Position numbers and translations under genes: made by a program
Source of the DNA: Saccharopolyspora rectivirgula DSM 43747
Lineage (GTDB): Bacteria > Actinomycetota > Actinomycetes > Mycobacteriales > Pseudonocardiaceae
Direction of reading: 5' to 3'
Length of the DNA stretch: 56,881 nt
NCBI RefSeq assembly: GCF_000497205.1
Contig: NZ_AYJW01000020.1
Coordinates: 1-56,881 of the forward strand
Shown here: positions 9,347 through 17,508 of the stretch, piece after piece
How the letters are laid out: the number at the start of each line of letters is the position of its first letter
Position numbering within the stretch: the first letter of the stretch is position 1
Notes under the pieces: model-generated
What the model was told of the DNA's origin: nothing
The model's input: the letters and a program-made list of their open reading frames with translations, nothing else
Databases searched by the model: none

Positions 9347-9773
9347 CCGTGACCACCGCCTGTGCTTTCGTCAGTTCGATCCTTACCAGGTTGGTCTCGT
9401 CCGTGTCCGGTATGCGCTCGGTCGAAACAGTGTCGGCCAGAGTGTTGAGCACGCGCCAGCTGAAGGTGTCGGTGTCCGGTCCGGCTGGGCTGTCGCTGAT
9501 CGCTTCGGCAACTGCTACGAATCTGTCCCCCTCCGTGTGGAAACGGCAAACGAGCGGCGCACCAGGGATAGCGATCTTCGCCAGCGTGGTGCAGGCCTCT
9601 TCGACGGCGAGCCGGACATCAGCGATGGAGTCCACGTCGAAGTCAGCCCGCATTGCAACGTCCCCGGCCACGGCCCGCATGACTGCCAGAGGTCCTGGTT
9701 TGGCCGGCACCCGGATTTCGATCACATTGGAAGCAGTCGTCTCCGGCGCCAGGTAGGCGATTTGTCGCTCCAC
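9324..9773 (-). CDS. usfX: Anti-sigma factor (RsbW/UsfX-like GHKL ATPase fold)
   Basis: A 149-residue protein of the RsbW/SpoIIAB type, predicted to bind and inhibit the sigma factor translated from the overlapping downstream gene. The segment DVRLAVEEACTTL followed by IPGAP closely resembles the corresponding block of M. tuberculosis UsfX. The FSWRVLNTLADTV segment near the C-terminus also matches. As in UsfX, the N-box asparagine of classical GHKL kinases is not obvious in EACTTL, so kinase activity is uncertain. Regulation is probably autoregulatory through the SigF-type promoter at 9829-9854. The symbol rsbW would serve equally well. Confidence 0.9.
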   Translation of the reverse strand: MERQIAYLAPETTASNVIEIRVPAKPGPLAVMRAVAGDVAMRADFDVDSIADVRLAVEEACTTLAKIAIPGAPLVCRFHTEGDRFVAVAEAISDSPAGPDTDTFSWRVLNTLADTVSTERIPDTDETNLVRIELTKAQAVVTGEQQGWG

Positions 9774-9828
9774 TATCGCTCAGCGCCCTTCGGTAACGCT
9801 CGTTTCACTGCGGTTCATGGCTACCCGT

Positions 9829-9854
9829 TACCCCGGAACCCGCGCGATCAAACC
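9829..9854 (-). promoter_or_regulatory. Putative SigF-dependent promoter of usfX-sigF
   Basis: Read on the minus strand the site is GGTTT (9854-9850), 16 bases, then GGGTA (9833-9829). This matches the GGTTT-N15-17-GGGTA consensus of actinobacterial SigF promoters. It lies 55 bases upstream of the usfX start, the expected place for an autoregulatory promoter. Confidence 0.8.
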
Positions 9855-10062
9855 GGTTGTCCGAACGCGGGTTCGGAGACGGGGTGCGCCCGGTTTCCGA
9901 CCGGCTGCCCTGCGCGCCCCTCGAGCGGGGAAAAGCGGTGGCGGCTGGTCGAAGGGACAAGGCTTCTGCGTCAACCTCCGTGTACCCAGGCGAGTGATGC
10001 GAGCAAACTGGCGCCGGCGTAAGGCGGTGCTGCGCTGCCCGGTCCGCTCCGCGCTGCGCCGC

Positions 10063-10068
10063 TAGTCT
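10063..10068 (+). promoter_or_regulatory. Putative -10 element of leaderless mshB promoter
   Basis: TAGTCT lies six bases before the mshB ATG, with no Shine-Dalgarno sequence between. The spacing puts the transcription start at or next to the start codon. The rest of the roughly 300-bp divergent region between usfX and mshB holds only this element and the SigF-type promoter on the other strand. Confidence 0.6.
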
Positions 10069-10074
10069 CTGCGC

Positions 10075-10920
10075 ATGAGCGGCCGCCGACTGCTGCTGGT
10101 GCACGCGCATCCCGATGACGAGAGCACCGCGACCGGTGCCACGATCGCCAAGTACTGCGCGGAAGGAGCGGAGGTCGCGGTCGTCACGTGCACCAGCGGT
10201 GAGTTGGGGGACGTGGTCAGCGAAGAACTCGCCCACCTCCGCGGGGACCCGGCCGCGCTGGGCGAGCGGCGGCGCCGGGAGCTGGGGGAGGCGCTGGCCG
10301 AGTACGGCCCGGTCCGGCACCACTGGTTGGGTGGGCCGGGACGCTGGCGGGACAGCGGCATGCCCGGGGAGCCCGGCAACACCGCGGAGGGCGCGTTCGC
10401 CGGTGCGGATCCGCTCGAGGTCACCCGCTCGTTGGTGGAGATCGTGCGCGCCGAGCGGCCGCAGGTGGTCGTCACCTACGACGACCACGGCAGCTACGGG
10501 CATCCGGACCACATCGCCGCGAGTCGAGCGGTGATGGCTGCCCTGGGCCCCGCCGCGGATCCCGACTACGCGCCCGAGCTGGGCAGGCCTTGGCGGGTGC
10601 TGAAGACCTACTGGGTCGTGCTGCCGCGTTCGCTGCTCACCGAGCTCGAGCAGTGGGGGGTTTCCGACTTCCAGCCGTACACGGTGGCGGACGAGGAGTT
10701 GACCGCGGTGCTGGACGCCCGGCAGTACCACCCGGTCAAGATGGCCGCGCTGCGCCGGTACCGCAGCCAGGTCGATCTGGACAGCGACGAGTTCTTCACC
10801 TGGATGGTCTCCCGCCCGGAATTCGCGATCGAGCACTACCTGCTGGTCCGCGGGCGGCGCGGCCCGGGGGAGGGCGAGCACGGCTGGGAGACCGACCTGT
10901 TCGCCGGGCTCGAGGTGTGA
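10075..10920 (+). CDS. mshB: N-acetyl-GlcN-inositol deacetylase of mycothiol biosynthesis
   Basis: A 281-residue zinc-dependent PIG-L/LmbE family deacetylase. MshB removes the acetyl group from GlcNAc-Ins to give GlcN-Ins, the second dedicated step to mycothiol, the thiol buffer of actinomycetes. The metal motif AHPDDE is at residues 11-16 and the second metal motif HPDH at 143-146. The GGPGRWRDSGMPG block is characteristic of MshB rather than the related amidase Mca. Transcription may be leaderless (TAGTCT six bases before ATG). The gene is convergent with the GntR regulator, with one base between the stop codons. Confidence 0.93.
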   Translation: MSGRRLLLVHAHPDDESTATGATIAKYCAEGAEVAVVTCTSGELGDVVSEELAHLRGDPAALGERRRRELGEALAEYGPVRHHWLGGPGRWRDSGMPGEPGNTAEGAFAGADPLEVTRSLVEIVRAERPQVVVTYDDHGSYGHPDHIAASRAVMAALGPAADPDYAPELGRPWRVLKTYWVVLPRSLLTELEQWGVSDFQPYTVADEELTAVLDARQYHPVKMAALRRYRSQVDLDSDEFFTWMVSRPEFAIEHYLLVRGRRGPGEGEHGWETDLFAGLEV

Positions 10921-10921
10921 C

Positions 10922-11641
10922 TCACGCCCCGGAGCCGGTGATCAATTCCTGCCCCGACCGGTACGCGTTGGTCAACTGCTCTTCGGCGAGGTCGAAGTAC
11001 TCCTCCAGCCGGTCGGCGGCGGCTTCGTTCGCCCCGGCCAGCAGCAGGTCGGTGATCTCCCGGTTCATCCCCAGGTAGGGCTCGTGGAACTCCCGCGGGC
11101 GGGACATGACGTGGAAGGCCAGGCGGAGTTCGGCGAGCAGCTGCTGCATGGTCTCGGTCACCCGCGGGCTGTCGGCCAGCGCTGCCAAGGCCCGGTGGAA
11201 GTGCATGTTCGCGGTGCCGACGTCCTGCCAGCGCTGTTCCGCGGCGGCCCGTTCACCGGTGGTGACGGCTCGTTCGACGGCGGTGAGCAGTTCGGCGGGA
11301 GGGGAGGTGGCGCGGCGCACCGCCCCGGTCTCCAGCAGTCGGCGCACCCGGTACAGGTCGATCACGTCGTCCGCGGTGAGCACCCGGACGAACACGCCCC
11401 GGTGCAGTTCGTGTACCAACAATCGCTCGTGCACCAGCAGGCGGAACGCTTCGCGGAGCGTGTTGCGGGAGACGGCCAGCGCGCGGCCGGCCGTTTCTTC
11501 GGACAGCCGGGTGCCCGGCGCCAGCACGCCTTCGATGATCCGCTGCCGCAGCACGTCGGCGACCCGTTCAGCGGTGCTGGTGCGATCCAGCAGAGCGCGG
11601 TCCGCAGCGAGTTGATCCGCCCAAGCGCTCTCGCTGGTCAT
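10922..11641 (-). CDS. GntR-family transcriptional regulator (FadR/FCD subfamily)
   Basis: A 239-residue regulator with an N-terminal winged helix-turn-helix at about residues 20-90 (LRQRIIEGVLAPGTRLSEE, VSRNTLREAF) and a C-terminal all-helical FCD ligand-binding domain. The FCD metal/ligand site residues are visible around the conserved H of NMHFHRAL and in later helices. It is divergent from the 5-oxoproline operon across a 178-bp intergenic region that contains a perfect palindrome, so it is the likely local regulator. FCD regulators commonly sense organic or amino acids; oxoproline or glutamate is a reasonable guess only. In Bacillus subtilis the analogous operon is controlled by the unrelated IclR-type KipR. 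Confidence 0.9.
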   Translation of the reverse strand: MTSESAWADQLAADRALLDRTSTAERVADVLRQRIIEGVLAPGTRLSEETAGRALAVSRNTLREAFRLLVHERLLVHELHRGVFVRVLTADDVIDLYRVRRLLETGAVRRATSPPAELLTAVERAVTTGERAAAEQRWQDVGTANMHFHRALAALADSPRVTETMQQLLAELRLAFHVMSRPREFHEPYLGMNREITDLLLAGANEAAADRLEEYFDLAEEQLTNAYRSGQELITGSGA

Positions 11642-11714
11642 CAGGCTCCTTCACGGTAGGTAGTCAACTGCCCACTCAAGTTTAACGAAAAAGTTTCAAC
11701 TGGCGTATTGCCGG

Positions 11715-11727
11715 ATTGTTCAACAAT
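11715..11727. promoter_or_regulatory. Candidate GntR operator (palindrome ATTGTTcAACAAT)
   Basis: A perfect 6-bp inverted repeat with one-base centre, lying between the divergent GntR gene and the transporter gene in a locally A/T-rich stretch. The core TTGTtcaACAA fits the GT...AC pattern seen in FadR-type operators. The site could control both genes. Confidence 0.6.
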
Positions 11728-11819
11728 TAAATATCTTATCCGGCACTGCCGTTCAGCGGCGGTTCGCAGTCGATTCACATCGATCGGCCTGACGGTGTGC
11801 ACCCGGCGATTGGAGCGTC

Positions 11820-13040
11820 ATGGCCAACAAGCCCGCGGCTGAGAACAAGCCGGCTCCGGCCAAGAGAAGCGCCTTGCTCGGCGCTGTTTTCCTGATGGCC
11901 ACCAGCGCCATCGGCCCCGGATTCATCACCCAGACCACCGAGTTCACCGTCCAACTGGGGGCGGCCTTCGCCTTCGCCATCCTGGTCTCGATCCTGGTGG
12001 ACATCGCCGTCCAGTTGAACGTGTGGCGAGTGATCGGGGTTTCCGGATTGCGGGCGCAGGAACTCGGAAACCGGGTCCTCCCCGGCCTCGGATACGCCAT
12101 GGCCGCCCTGGTCGTCTTCGGCGGCCTGGTGTTCAACGTGGGCAACGTCGCCGGAACTTCGCTGGGCCTGGACGCGTTGTTCGGGCTCGACGTCAAGATC
12201 GGCGGCGCGGTGTCCGCCCTGATCGCCATCGGCATCTTCCTGAGCAAGCGGGCCGGGGCCGCGATGGACCGGATCGTGGTGGTGCTCGGCCTGGTCATGA
12301 TCCTGCTGACCGTCTACGTCGCCATCTCCTCCGGTCCGCCGGTGGGAGAAGCGCTCCGCGAATCCGTGCTGCCCAGCGAAGTGAGCTTCCTGGCCGTCAC
12401 CACTCTCATCGGCGGCACCGTGGGCGGCTACATCACCTACGCGGGAGCTCACCGGCTCATCGACGCCGGGGTGACCGGTCCGGAGCGGGTGGTCGAAGTC
12501 AGCCGCAGCTCGATCACCTCCCTGCTGGTCACCGGGGTGATGCGGATCGTGCTGTTCCTGGCCGTGCTCGGCGTGGTGGCCGCGGGCGTGCAGCTCGGCG
12601 GGGGCAACCCCACCGCGCAGGCCTTCCAGCACGCCGCGGGCGAAGTGGGGCTGCGCCTGTTCGGCATCATCCTCTGGGCCGCCAGCATCACCTCCGTGGT
12701 CGGTGCCGCCTACACCTCGGTGTCCTTCTTGGTCAGTTTCAACGAGCGGCTGGAGCGGCGGCGCAACTGGCTCGTCGTCGGGTTCATCTCCCTGTCGATG
12801 CTGGTCTTCCTGCTGATGGACCAGGCCCCCACCACGCTGCTGGTGCTGGCGGGCGCCCTCAACGGACTGATCCTGCCGGTCGGTTTCGGCGCACTGATGT
12901 GGGTGGCGGCCCGGCGCAGCGACCTGCTCGGCGGTTACCGGTATCCGCGCTGGTTGCTGGCGATCGGTGCCCTGGCCTGGTTGTTGACGGTCTACCTGGG
13001 GGTCAACGCCCTCTCCGGCATTGTCGAGCTGTGGAAGTGA
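11820..13040 (+). CDS. NRAMP-fold transporter of the 5-oxoproline operon (YcsG-like)
   Basis: A 406-residue membrane protein with about 11 hydrophobic helices. Overall resemblance is to the NRAMP/SLC11 family ([10 protein letters not shown] in helix 1). Canonical metal-binding residues are missing: the DPGN of helix 1 is replaced (TTEFTVQ follows GPGF) and the MPH of helix 6 is replaced by the [12 protein letters not shown] segment. It therefore probably does not transport divalent metals in the usual way. B. subtilis has a similar gene (ycsG) next to ycsF and kipIA. Inference: it imports 5-oxoproline or a related amino acid for the enzymes encoded immediately downstream. The pxpA start lies 7 bp after its stop. 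The ATG is preceded by GGAG at a suitable distance. Confidence 0.85.
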   Translation: MANKPAAENKPAPAKRSALLGAVFLMATSAIGPGFITQTTEFTVQLGAAFAFAILVSILVDIAVQLNVWRVIGVSGLRAQELGNRVLPGLGYAMAALVVFGGLVFNVGNVAGTSLGLDALFGLDVKIGGAVSALIAIGIFLSKRAGAAMDRIVVVLGLVMILLTVYVAISSGPPVGEALRESVLPSEVSFLAVTTLIGGTVGGYITYAGAHRLIDAGVTGPERVVEVSRSSITSLLVTGVMRIVLFLAVLGVVAAGVQLGGGNPTAQAFQHAAGEVGLRLFGIILWAASITSVVGAAYTSVSFLVSFNERLERRRNWLVVGFISLSMLVFLLMDQAPTTLLVLAGALNGLILPVGFGALMWVAARRSDLLGGYRYPRWLLAIGALAWLLTVYLGVNALSGIVELWK

Positions 13041-13047
13041 GCGCTAC

Positions 13048-13809
13048 ATGGATCTCAACTCTGATCTGGCGGAAGGGTTCGGGCGCTGGGAGCTCAGCGA
13101 TGACGAAGCCCTGCTCGGCATAGTCACCAGTGCGAACATCGCCTGCGGATTCCACGCTGGAGACGCGACGGTCATCCGGCGGGCCTGCGAGCAGGCGGCC
13201 AAGCGCGATGTCGCGGTCGGCGCCCAGGTGAGCTACCGGGACCTGGCCGGGTTCGGGCGGCGGTTCATCGACGTCGCTCCCGTCGAGCTCACCAACGACG
13301 TGATCTACCAGATCGGTGCCCTCGCTGGATTCGCCCAGGTCAGCGGGACTGAAGTGCGCTACGTCAAACCGCACGGCGCGCTCTACAACGCGATCGTCCA
13401 CCACGAACAGCAGGCGGCCGCGGTGGTCGAAGCGGTGCGCAGCTACGACCCGGAGCTGGCGGTGCTCGGCCTGCCCGGCTCGAAGTGGCTGGAACAAGCC
13501 GAGAAAGCCGGGTTGCGGGTCTTCCGGGAAGCCTTCGCCGACCGCGCGTACACCCCGGAGGGGACCCTGGTTCCCCGCCGGGAACCGGGCGCGGTGCTGC
13601 ACGACCCGGAAGAGATCGCGGAACGCTGCCTCCGGCTCGCCCACGGCGAACCCATCAAGGCCATCGACGGCACGATGATCGAGGTCCAGGCCGACTCGAT
13701 CTGCGTGCACGGGGACAGCCCGGGAGCGGTGGCCATCGCCCAAACCGTGCGGGACCGGCTGGCCGCAGAAGGGGTTGAACTGCGGTCGTTCACCACGCGA
13801 GGCGAGTGA
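13048..13809 (+). CDS. pxpA: 5-oxoprolinase subunit A (LamB/YcsF family)
   Basis: A 253-residue protein of the LamB/YcsF family. With PxpB and PxpC it forms the prokaryotic ATP-dependent 5-oxoprolinase that opens pyroglutamate to L-glutamate. The family start [15 protein letters not shown] and the motifs [12 protein letters not shown] and [10 protein letters not shown] are intact, and the length is typical. The ATG at 13048 is the natural start; the frame opens 27 bp earlier inside the transporter gene. The stop overlaps the pxpB start codon (TGATG), indicating translational coupling. Confidence 0.96.
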   Translation: MDLNSDLAEGFGRWELSDDEALLGIVTSANIACGFHAGDATVIRRACEQAAKRDVAVGAQVSYRDLAGFGRRFIDVAPVELTNDVIYQIGALAGFAQVSGTEVRYVKPHGALYNAIVHHEQQAAAVVEAVRSYDPELAVLGLPGSKWLEQAEKAGLRVFREAFADRAYTPEGTLVPRREPGAVLHDPEEIAERCLRLAHGEPIKAIDGTMIEVQADSICVHGDSPGAVAIAQTVRDRLAAEGVELRSFTTRGE

Positions 13810-14420
13810 TGAAACTGCTCCGCTGCGCCGATTCCGGTCTGCTCATCGAGCTGGAAGACCTCGACGAGGTGCAGAGCTGGTACGCCACGCTCAGCGAGAC
13901 GCCCCTGGAAGGGGTGACGGCGCTGGTGCCGGCCGCTCGCACCATCCTCGTCCAGCTCGACCCCGAACGGGCCGACGTCACCGCGGTGCAACGGGCCATT
14001 CGCGAGCTCACCCCGCGGCAGGCCCAGCGCACCAGCAGCGAGCTGGTGACCGTGCCGGTCGTCTACGACGGTGCGGACCTGCGGGACGTGGCCGAGTTGA
14101 CCGGACTCACCGAACGAGAAGTCGTCCGCTACCACACCGGTGCGGAATGGACAGTCGCGTTCGGAGGTTTCGCCCCGGGATTCGGTTACCTGACCGGTGG
14201 GCCGCCGGAGTTGACCGTGCCGCGCCGAGCGGAATCGCGCACCAAGGTCCCGCGCGGCGCGGTGGGGCTGGCCGGCCAGTTCAGCGGCATCTACCCGCGC
14301 GAATCACCTGGGGGGTGGCAGCTCATCGGCCGCACCGAGCTGGAGATCTGGTGCGTGGACCGGGAGCCGCCGGCACTGCTGCGCCCCGGGGTGCGCGTGC
14401 GGTTCCAGGAGGTCGGATGA
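13809..14420 (+). CDS. pxpB: 5-oxoprolinase subunit B (KipI/allophanate hydrolase subunit 1 family)
   Basis: A 203-residue protein with the cyclophilin-like AHS1 domain. Motifs include the FGGFAPGFGYLTG segment, RAESRTKVPRGAVGLAG and QFSGIYPRESPGGWQLIGRT, all typical of KipI/PxpB. It acts with PxpC in the ATP-dependent step of oxoproline hydrolysis. The start at 13809 overlaps the pxpA stop by one base; a GTG three bases earlier is an alternative. The stop overlaps the pxpC start as ATGA. The name KipI derives from the B. subtilis homologue studied as an inhibitor of sporulation kinase A; the enzymatic role is more likely here given pxpA and pxpC. Confidence 0.95.
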   Translation: MKLLRCADSGLLIELEDLDEVQSWYATLSETPLEGVTALVPAARTILVQLDPERADVTAVQRAIRELTPRQAQRTSSELVTVPVVYDGADLRDVAELTGLTEREVVRYHTGAEWTVAFGGFAPGFGYLTGGPPELTVPRRAESRTKVPRGAVGLAGQFSGIYPRESPGGWQLIGRTELEIWCVDREPPALLRPGVRVRFQEVG

Positions 14421-15340
14421 GCAATCGGGCAGAACAGGCGCGAGCCACGCGAGCACCCGTGGCGGAGGAGGCCCCCGGGCTGGAAGTCCTGGCCACCGGG
14501 CCGCTGGCGACCGTGCAAGACCTCGGCCGCCCGGGGCTGTCCCACCTGGGGGTCGGCACTTCCGGTGCCGCTGACCGGCGGTCCTTCCGGCTGGCCAACC
14601 GCCTGGTCGGGAACTCCGAGGACGCGGCCGGGATCGAATTCACCTTCGGTGGACTGGCGTTCCGCGCTTGCCGCGATCTCACCGTCGCCATCACCGGGGC
14701 CCCGTGCCGGATCACCGTGGACGGTCGCCGGGAAGCGGTGAACTCGGTGCTGCGGGTGCCGGCCGGGGCCGAACTGCGCGCCGGTGCTCCCACCACCGGA
14801 CTCCGCAGCTACCTGGCCGTTCGCGGTGGCATAGCGGTTGCTCCGGTGCTGGGCTCCCGGGCCACCGACGTGCTGTCCGGGCTGGGGCCGGCCCCGCTGC
14901 AGCCGGGTGATGTGCTGCCGGTGGGGCCACCCCCACCGCGCTTCCCCGCGGTCGATCTCGCGCCGGTTCCCGCGCCGGCGGATGGGGACCTGGTGCTGCG
15001 GGTCGTGCCCGGGCCCCGCGACGACTGGTTCACCGACGAGGCGCTGCGGGCGCTGGGCGGCGAGGCCTACGAGGTGACTTCGGAGAGCAACCGGATCGGC
15101 ATGCGGCTCCGCGGGGCTCCGCTGCAGCGCCAGCGCTGCGAAGAACTGCCCAGTGAAGGCATGGTTCCCGGTGCGCTGCAGGTTCCGCCGTCGGGGCAGC
15201 CGACGCTGTTCCTCGCCGACCACCCGTTGACCGGCGGCTACCCCGTGATCGCCGTGGTGCTCGCCGAGGACGTGGACCGGGCGGCGCAAGCGCGCCCGGG
15301 CCAGCGCATCCGGTTCCGGATTCTCGAGGAGGCAGCATGA
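14417..15340 (+). CDS. pxpC: 5-oxoprolinase subunit C (KipA/allophanate hydrolase subunit 2 family)
   Basis: A 307-residue AHS2-domain protein. N-terminal [22 protein letters not shown] and the later [10 protein letters not shown] and [17 protein letters not shown] blocks are hallmark segments of KipA/PxpC. It pairs with PxpB. The ATG at 14417 overlaps the pxpB stop (ATGA) and is preceded by a perfect AGGAGG at five bases. The frame continues far upstream but that portion is a shadow of pxpB. The stop again overlaps the next start. Confidence 0.95.
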   Translation: MSNRAEQARATRAPVAEEAPGLEVLATGPLATVQDLGRPGLSHLGVGTSGAADRRSFRLANRLVGNSEDAAGIEFTFGGLAFRACRDLTVAITGAPCRITVDGRREAVNSVLRVPAGAELRAGAPTTGLRSYLAVRGGIAVAPVLGSRATDVLSGLGPAPLQPGDVLPVGPPPPRFPAVDLAPVPAPADGDLVLRVVPGPRDDWFTDEALRALGGEAYEVTSESNRIGMRLRGAPLQRQRCEELPSEGMVPGALQVPPSGQPTLFLADHPLTGGYPVIAVVLAEDVDRAAQARPGQRIRFRILEEAA

Positions 15341-16119
15341 CTCCGCCGCAGGAGATGACGCCGACGCAGGCCAGGGAAGCCTTCCGCGCCGGGTTGCGGG
15401 TGCCGACGTCCGGCTACTGCCGGGGTTGGACGCAGGCGAACTTGATCAGCTTGCCCCGCGAGTACGCCTACGACTTCCTGCTGTTCGCCCAGCGCAACCC
15501 GCAGCCCTGCCCGGTGCTGGAGGTGACCGAGCCGGGGGAGACCAGCGCGGGGATCTTCGCCGGGGACCTGCGCACCGACCTGCCCGCCTACCGGGTCTAC
15601 CGGGACGGGGAACTGGTGGAGGAGCGCACCGACGTCACCGAGCTCTGGCGCGACGACCTGGTGTCCTTCCTGGTGGGGTGCAGCTTCACCTTCGAATCGG
15701 CGCTGCTGGAAGCGGGGGTGCCGGTGCGGCACCTGGACACCGGGCGCAACGTTCCGATGTACCGGACCAACCGGCAGTGCCGTCCGGCGGGACGGCTGTC
15801 CGGTCCGCTGGTGGTGTCGATGCGGCCCGTGCCAGCTGAACTCGTGCCCGCGGCGGTGCGGATCACCTCCCGGTACCCGGCGGTGCACGGTGCTCCGGTG
15901 CACGTGGGGGAGCCGGCTGAACTGGGGATCACCGATGTCGACCGACCGGACTTCGGGGATCCGGTGGAGATCCGGCCCGGGGAGATCCCGGTGTTCTGGG
16001 CCTGCGGTGTGACACCGCAGGCGGCGGTGATGCAGTCCAGACCCCCGTTCGCGATCGGGCACGCCCCCGGGCACATGGCGATCACCGATGCCCGGGACAG
16101 CAGTTTCCAGGTCCCCTGA
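15337..16119 (+). CDS. D-glutamate cyclase family protein (DUF1445/YcsI)
   Basis: A 260-residue protein of the YcsI/DUF1445 family, often labelled putative hydro-lyase. The same domain in the mammalian enzyme DGLUCY converts D-glutamate to 5-oxo-D-proline. Recognisable features are the opening segment [51 protein letters not shown] and [13 protein letters not shown]. It is the last gene of the operon (ATGA overlap with pxpC). B. subtilis has the same ycsF-ycsG-ycsI-kipI-kipA content. The operon could thus channel D-glutamate through oxoproline to L-glutamate, although stereochemistry would need a racemase or promiscuous oxoprolinase. That link is inference. Confidence 0.9.
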   Translation: MTPPQEMTPTQAREAFRAGLRVPTSGYCRGWTQANLISLPREYAYDFLLFAQRNPQPCPVLEVTEPGETSAGIFAGDLRTDLPAYRVYRDGELVEERTDVTELWRDDLVSFLVGCSFTFESALLEAGVPVRHLDTGRNVPMYRTNRQCRPAGRLSGPLVVSMRPVPAELVPAAVRITSRYPAVHGAPVHVGEPAELGITDVDRPDFGDPVEIRPGEIPVFWACGVTPQAAVMQSRPPFAIGHAPGHMAITDARDSSFQVP

Positions 16120-16131
16120 ACGAAGAGAAGA

Positions 16132-16156
16132 AGAGGCCGATGCGCCGGTCGCCTCT
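16132..16156 (+). terminator. Possible weak terminator after the oxoproline operon
   Basis: AGAGGC (16132-16137) can pair with GCCTCT (16151-16156) across a 13-base loop, 12 bp after the last stop codon. No U-run follows, so this is weak evidence. Confidence 0.3.
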
Positions 16157-16540
16157 CGGCGAAGTGGCGCAACGCGGCTCCAGCCGAACGGTATTCCGCG
16201 AAGGCAATGGTTGCGGCCCGGGGGACACGTGCGCATCGGCCAGCTGGTTCAACACGCTGCTCCGGACGCGTGTTCCACGAATCAATGTGATCTGAGTCAC
16301 AACTCACTCCGATGTGGCACCCCCCGGGGATCTCCGCGCGGCGCACGTCCGCTCCTGACCCCATCCGCCCACCGAATTCGCGGAAAAAAGCTGGTGGACG
16401 GTCGAAAAAAATGCGTTGAGGATGGCGCCAACGTGATTTTCGGGGTGGCGAAACTATTTTTCGGAAAAACGCAAATAGCATTTTTGTTGAACGATCAAGA
16501 CCCTGGGGCTTGAAGTGTTGGGAAGGACGTGTAATCTGCT
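16157..16540. other. A/T-rich intergenic region upstream of the manganese riboswitch
   Basis: No gene was found. Bases 16380-16500 are unusually A/T-rich for this genome, with runs of A and T. Nested inverted repeats are present: CTATTT (16454-16459) with AAATAG (16473-16478), enclosing TTTTTC-G-GAAAAA. This is probably the promoter/operator zone for the riboswitch-controlled exporter gene. Confidence 0.5.
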
Positions 16541-16645
16541 CCGGGAAGAAGGGGAGTAGCCCGGAACATCGCGGTCGACATGCTGGCGCCGATGAATAGC
16601 GCCCGGTCGCGAAACCCCTGGTCGGGGTGGGCGAGACCTTCGGCG
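16541..16645 (+). promoter_or_regulatory. yybP-ykoY manganese riboswitch
   Basis: The conserved elements of the yybP-ykoY class appear in order: GGGGAGTAGC (16551-16560), GTCGACATGCTGG (16574-16586), GCCCGG (16601-16606) and GCGAGACCTTC (16631-16641). The closing helix P1 forms between GAAGG (16548-16552) and CCTTC (16637-16641), and a GGCGCC...GCGCC hairpin lies inside. The class binds Mn2+ and switches on Mn exporters. The gene 62 bp downstream encodes a TMEM165/GDT1 family exporter, a known target type. Between them a GGCC-bounded hairpin (about 16657-16680) and the GAGGAG ribosome binding site (16691-16696) could form the expression platform. Confidence 0.93.
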
Positions 16646-16702
16646 TTGCAGTTGCGGCCGGAGGTTTTGCGCCTTTGGCCGGGTGCGGTTGAGGAGTTCG
16701 GC

Positions 16703-17275
16703 ATGTTCGCGAGTCTTGCGGTGAGTTCGGCTGCGATTTTCATCGCTGAACTCGGAGACAAATCACAATTAATGGCGCTGGCTTTCACCGCCAGGTATCG
16801 GCCGTGGCAGGTGCTGCTCGGAATCACGCTGGCCACCACGCTGGTGCACGCCGTTTCAGTCGGGCTCGGCGTCACGCTGGGCGCTGCGCTGCCCGGAGAG
16901 CTGGTCAGCCTGGTGGCCGGACTGGCCTTCCTGGGGTTCGCCGCCTGGACACTGCGGGGGGACGCGCTCAGCGATCAGGACAACCGGCGAGCCAGGTGGG
17001 GCGGTCCAGCACTCCTCGTCGTGACGCTGGCCTTCATGCTGGCCGAACTCGGCGACAAGACGATGCTGGCCACCGTCACCCTGGCCACCCAGCACAACTG
17101 GCTCGGCACCTGGATAGGTTCCACGTTGGGAATGGTGCTGGCCGACGCGCTCGCCATCGGGATCGGCCTGCTGGTGGGCAAGCACGTGCCGAAGAAGGCG
17201 GTCCAGTACGGAGCCGCTGCCCTGTTCGCGGTCTTCGGCGGCTGGCTCGTCTTCGAAGCCCTGCAACAGCTGTGA
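16703..17275 (+). CDS. TMEM165/GDT1 (UPF0016) family manganese exporter
   Basis: A 190-residue membrane protein with six hydrophobic helices in two homologous halves. Each half carries the family signature E-x-G-D-K-S/T: ELGDKSQLMAL near residue 17 and ELGDKTMLATV near residue 117. Members export Mn2+ (bacterial MneA/Mnx-type) or exchange Ca2+/Mn2+ in eukaryotes. The ATG at 16703 has GAGGAG six bases upstream; the frame runs to 16580 but that part is the riboswitch. Placement behind a yybP-ykoY riboswitch strongly supports manganese efflux that is induced by high Mn. Confidence 0.93.
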   Translation: MFASLAVSSAAIFIAELGDKSQLMALAFTARYRPWQVLLGITLATTLVHAVSVGLGVTLGAALPGELVSLVAGLAFLGFAAWTLRGDALSDQDNRRARWGGPALLVVTLAFMLAELGDKTMLATVTLATQHNWLGTWIGSTLGMVLADALAIGIGLLVGKHVPKKAVQYGAAALFAVFGGWLVFEALQQL

Positions 17276-17508
17276 AACCCCGCCGCGCCGCGGCGGGACG
17301 CGTCGACGGCGAACTCCCACCCACCCGCCGAACCCGCAAGCCGAGCACCCGCCCACCCCGGCACCACCCGTCCTGTGCTCCACCTCTCAGGCAACCGGCG
17401 TCGGAAACACCGCGTTGAAGACGTGGTCGAGCCGTCCGGTCGTGGTAGAGATCATGATCGCCTATGGTTCGAGCGTCGAAAGGCAACGTGGGGATGGCTG
17501 GAGCGCAG

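Noticed and set aside
11820-13040. Annotation of the transporter as an ordinary Mn2+/Fe2+ NRAMP (MntH)
   Set aside because: The DPGN and MPH signatures are absent and the gene is embedded in the oxoproline operon.
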